A DNA stretch of 7,582 nt from an uncultured Prevotella sp. (GTDB lineage: Bacteria > Bacteroidota > Bacteroidia > Bacteroidales > Bacteroidaceae): positions 1 to 7,582 of the forward strand of contig CAKPTK010000106.1 in the NCBI GenBank assembly GCA_934190685.1, in the 5' to 3' direction. Positions 5,158 to 7,582 of the stretch are shown piece by piece. Positions within the stretch are counted from its first letter, which is position 1. Each line of letters opens with the position of its first letter. The notes below the pieces were generated by a model, which saw only the letters and a program-made list of their open reading frames with translations, was not told where the DNA came from and made no database searches. The position numbers were made by a program, and so were the translations under genes.

Positions 5158-5165
5158 CAAAAGTA
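5158..5165 (-). promoter_or_regulatory. -7 box for the 149-residue gene
   Basis: The minus strand reads TACTTTTG, a full TAnnTTTG match, giving a start near 5151 and a leader of about 20 bases before the ATG at 5130. No convincing -33 element is visible. Confidence 0.5.
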
Positions 5166-5274
5166 CTGTAAATATTTGACACATCCTAATTTTTGGAACA
5201 TTTTCTTGCAAGGAAGTCGCAAACGTTTACGGATAAGAGATGTTAACACAAATGTAATTTAATAGGATGATTGC

Positions 5275-5305
5275 TTGTGAGGTTGGATTTTTTGCATTAT
5301 CTTTG
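5275..5305 (+). promoter_or_regulatory. Promoter of the rseC-rnf operon
   Basis: TTG at 5275-5277, a 20-base spacer and TATCTTTG at 5298-5305 match the Bacteroidetes promoter well. The predicted start near 5312 leaves about 29 bases before the ATG at 5341. Confidence 0.7.
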
Positions 5306-5340
5306 CATTTGCTAACTGGACGTTGCAATTCGCGAAAATC

Positions 5341-5760
5341 ATGAACAACAATATAGAGCATTTGGGAGTCATCGACCGTATTGACGGTATCTGTCTGAAA
5401 GTGAGAATACAGCAGATGTCGGCATGCTCCTCTTGTAAGGTGGCGAAACATTGTTCCGCCTCCGAGCAGAAGACCAAATACGTGGACGTCTATGATGCTG
5501 AAGCAGCCGCCCTTCTTCATGTGGGCGACGAGGTGAAAGTGAAGGCGAGCCTCTCCACTGGCTATCAGGCGGTGTGGCTCGGCTTTGGTGTACCCTTGCT
5601 GCTCATGCTCTTGACGATTCTTATTGTGGCCAATGTTCAGACCGGCGAGACGGTGGCGGCACTTTCCGGCATCGCCGTTCTTGTACCTTATTATATAGTC
5701 ATCTATTGCTTGCGTGACAAATTGCGCCGCAAGTTCACTTTCCGTGTAGAGAAAAATTAA
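5341..5760 (+). CDS. rseC: RseC/MucC-family membrane protein of the Rnf operon
   Basis: A 139-residue inner-membrane protein. The N-terminal part carries a cysteine cluster, C29-x2-C32-x5-C38 (SACSSCKVAKHC), plus C18, the signature of the RseC/MucC family. Two membrane helices lie at about 76-98 and 104-124, followed by a basic cytosolic end (LRDKLRRKF). In E. coli, RseC acts with the Rsx (Rnf) complex in reducing SoxR and also affects sigma-E. In Bacteroidetes it commonly heads the rnf cluster, where its exact role is unclear. The ATG at 5341 is preferred over an upstream in-frame TTG at 5323, because it follows the promoter at a normal distance and gives the usual family N-terminus. It is separated from rnfB by 25 bases, so cotranscription is likely. 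Confidence 0.88.
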   Translation: MNNNIEHLGVIDRIDGICLKVRIQQMSACSSCKVAKHCSASEQKTKYVDVYDAEAAALLHVGDEVKVKASLSTGYQAVWLGFGVPLLLMLLTILIVANVQTGETVAALSGIAVLVPYYIVIYCLRDKLRRKFTFRVEKN

Positions 5761-5785
5761 TCACAAAAACAAATACAAAAAGATT

Positions 5786-6736
5786 ATGAATTCAATTTTG
5801 TCTGCAGTAATCGTGCTTGGAGTCATTGCGCTTGTAGCCGCAGTGATACTTTACGCATGCTCCAAGAAGTTTGCTGTCAAGGAAGACCCACGCATCGGTC
5901 AGGTTTCCGCCCTGCTGCCCCAGGCCAACTGTGGCGGTTGTGGATTCCCTGGTTGCTCGGGTATGGCTTCCGCCCTCGTCAAGGGCGCTGACGCAGGCTC
6001 ATTGGATGGCCTGTTCTGTCCTGTAGGCGGACAGGAGGTGATGTCGCAGGTGGCCGACTTGCTCGGCATGGCTGTGGCCAACACCGACCCGATGGTGGCT
6101 GTGGTGAGATGTAACGGCACGTGTGAGCATCGTCCTCGCATTGCCCAGTATGACGGTCTGCGCACTTGCGCCGCCATGAACTCCACTGGTGCCGGTGAGA
6201 CCGGCTGTGGCTTTGGCTGTCTCGGCTGTGGCGACTGTGTGGCCGCGTGCCAGTTTGACGCCATCCACATGAACGAGGAGACAGGTCTCCCCGAAGTGGA
6301 TGAAGAGAAATGTATCGCTTGTGGCGCCTGCACCAAGGCTTGTCCACGCCACATCATCGAACTTCGCAAGAAGGGTCCTAAGGGCCGCCGTGTGTATGTC
6401 CAGTGTGTCAACAAGGACAAGGGTGCCGTGGCCAAGAAGAGCTGCGAGGTGGCTTGTATCGGTTGCGGAAAGTGTCAGAAAGTCTGCAAGTTCGATGCCA
6501 TCACCATCGAGAACAATCTCAGCTACATTGACTTCAACAAGTGCCGTATGTGCACCAAGTGTGTCGATGAGTGTCCTACCGGCGCTATCGTGAAAGTGAA
6601 CTTCCCTGTCAAGAAGGCCAAGCCCGCCACAGAGACTCCTGCCGCCGCTCCAGTTGCAGCCCCGACAGAGGCTCCCAAGGCAGCAGATGCGAAGGCTGAA
6701 ACCGCACAACCCGCAAAAGAGGAGGAAAAAGCATGA
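5786..6736 (+). CDS. rnfB: Rnf electron transport complex subunit B (polyferredoxin)
   Basis: A 316-residue subunit of the membrane Rnf complex, which couples ferredoxin oxidation and NAD+ reduction to Na+ or H+ transport. One N-terminal membrane helix (about 4-24) anchors it. Next is the RnfB-type four-cysteine cluster domain, C49-x2-C52-x4-C57 with C78. Four ferredoxin motifs follow: C145/C148/C151/C155, C176/C179/C182/C186, C224/C227/C230/C234 and C253/C256/C259/C263. In all it has ligands for about five [4Fe-4S] clusters. Proteobacterial RnfB is near 190 residues with two ferredoxin motifs, so this is the longer form known from anaerobes. An Ala/Pro/Lys/Glu-rich tail (about 275-316) has no cluster ligands and is probably a disordered extension. 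Its stop overlaps the rnfC start. Confidence 0.96.
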   Translation: MNSILSAVIVLGVIALVAAVILYACSKKFAVKEDPRIGQVSALLPQANCGGCGFPGCSGMASALVKGADAGSLDGLFCPVGGQEVMSQVADLLGMAVANTDPMVAVVRCNGTCEHRPRIAQYDGLRTCAAMNSTGAGETGCGFGCLGCGDCVAACQFDAIHMNEETGLPEVDEEKCIACGACTKACPRHIIELRKKGPKGRRVYVQCVNKDKGAVAKKSCEVACIGCGKCQKVCKFDAITIENNLSYIDFNKCRMCTKCVDECPTGAIVKVNFPVKKAKPATETPAAAPVAAPTEAPKAADAKAETAQPAKEEEKA

Positions 6737-7582
6737 AACTACATACATTTAGAATAGGTGGTGTACACCCAGATGAAAACAAAATAACCGCCGAGATACC
6801 CACTCAGGTGGCTGCGCTGCCCAAGCAGGCCATCTTCCCGCTGGGCCAGCACATCGGTGCTCCTGCCAAGCCTGTGGTTGCCAAGGGCGACAAGGTGAAG
6901 GTGGGCACACTGCTTGCCGAGGCAGGCGGATTCGTGAGTGCTCCTATCTATAGCTCCGTGTCAGGAACCGTGTTCAAGGTTGACACTTCCATCGACGCTA
7001 CAGACTATCGCAAACCCGTCATCATCGTCAATGTTGAAGGCGACGAGTGGGAAGAGTCCATCGACCGCAGCGACAAGCTTGAGACCGTGGAAGCACACCC
7101 GGAACTCACTCCAGAGGAAATCGTCAACCGCATCAAGGTAGCCGGCGTGACCGGTATGGGTGGTGCGGGATTCCCGACTTTCATCAAGCTTTGTCCTCCT
7201 CCTGGAGCCAAGGCAGAGTGTGTCATCATCAACGGTGTGGAGTGTGAGCCATACATCACAGCCGACTATAGACTGATGATGGAGCATGCCGACGAGATTC
7301 TCGTAGGCCTTGACCTGCTCATGAAGGCAGCCAAGGTGGAGAAAGGATACATCGGTATCGAGGACAACAAGCCTGCCGCCATCAAACTCTTCGAGGAGAA
7401 AACTGCAGGCAATCCCCGTGTGGAGATTGTTCCGCTCGCCAAGAAATATCCTCAAGGTGGTGAGAAACAACTTGTTGACGCGGTAATCCGCCGTCAGGTG
7501 CCAGCTCCTCCGGCCATTCCTGTGAACGTTGGTGCGATTGTTCAGAATGTAGGTACTGCCTTCGCTGTCTATCAGGCAGTTA
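6733..7582 (+). CDS. rnfC: Rnf electron transport complex subunit C, 5' part
   Basis: Partial: 283 codons are present and the frame runs off the right edge. The family is usually about 440 residues, so the C-terminal ferredoxin domain with two [4Fe-4S] clusters is missing here. RnfC is the peripheral NADH/FMN-binding subunit. Visible motifs are the N-terminal RnfC barrel (FRIGGVHPDENK at 6-17), the glycine-rich nucleotide loop GMGGAGFPTFIKL (141-153), NGVECEPYITADYRLM (167-182), KKYPQGGEKQL (237-247) and NVGT (272-275). These match the NuoF-like Rossmann-type domain. It starts inside the rnfB stop in an ATGA overlap (6733-6736), which suggests translational coupling. GGAGG at 6720-6724, inside the rnfB end, is a possible strong ribosome binding site. 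rnfD, G, E and A would be expected next. Confidence 0.96.
   Translation, partial: MKLHTFRIGGVHPDENKITAEIPTQVAALPKQAIFPLGQHIGAPAKPVVAKGDKVKVGTLLAEAGGFVSAPIYSSVSGTVFKVDTSIDATDYRKPVIIVNVEGDEWEESIDRSDKLETVEAHPELTPEEIVNRIKVAGVTGMGGAGFPTFIKLCPPPGAKAECVIINGVECEPYITADYRLMMEHADEILVGLDLLMKAAKVEKGYIGIEDNKPAAIKLFEEKTAGNPRVEIVPLAKKYPQGGEKQLVDAVIRRQVPAPPAIPVNVGAIVQNVGTAFAVYQAV

Noticed and set aside
5323..5340. TTG start for rseC
   Set aside because: The ATG at 5341 gives the family-like N-terminus and a sensible leader. The TTG would be about 11 bases from the predicted transcription start.
5999..6748. A 249-codon open frame on the minus strand opposite rnfB
   Set aside because: It is antisense to rnfB, whose cluster motifs are unmistakable. 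The product has no recognisable domain.

Overview
The window looks like a chromosomal segment of a Bacteroidales bacterium, most likely Prevotella or a close relative. Three things point there: promoters of the Bacteroidetes type (-33 TTTG/TTG, about 20 bases, then TAnnTTTG), weak A-rich ribosome binding sites, and the gene families with their closest remembered matches. The genus is an inference. Eight protein-coding genes are supported, two of them cut by the window edges.

Layout: (1) 1-1166, minus strand: the first 29 codons of htpG (Hsp90) at the left edge, preceded by a very good sigma-54-type promoter, and upstream of it a membrane-embedded regulator with a LuxR-type DNA-binding domain. 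(2) 1357-1518, plus strand: a 53-residue membrane protein divergent from that regulator, with its own Bacteroidetes promoter and a possible tandem operator. A 239-base untranslated stretch and a terminator follow. (3) 1864-3321, minus strand: pepD, a cytosolic zinc dipeptidase. It is divergent from (4) 3458-4060, plus strand, a Skp/OmpH-like lipoprotein. The divergent promoter boxes of these two genes form one palindrome. (5) 4061-4680: a gene-poor spacer between two converging terminators, holding an 11-base-phased repeat, short dispersed repeats and a Z-DNA-like tract. (6) 4681-5130, minus strand: an acidic conserved-looking protein of unknown function. (7) 5341 to the right edge, plus strand: an operon rseC-rnfB-rnfC, the start of an Rnf ion-translocating ferredoxin:NAD+ oxidoreductase cluster that continues past the window.

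How the genes work together: rseC, rnfB and rnfC form a clear functional unit. They have a shared promoter, a 25-base gap and a 4-base ATGA overlap, and together they encode an electron-transfer complex plus a membrane thiol protein often found with it. The other genes are separate transcription units in protein quality control (htpG, Skp-like), peptide catabolism (pepD) and envelope-linked regulation (the LuxR-type protein and perhaps its small neighbour). No mobile element, CRISPR array, tRNA or rRNA was seen. The best candidates for something undescribed are the sigma-54-like htpG promoter, the regulator/small membrane protein pair, and the palindromic divergent promoter.
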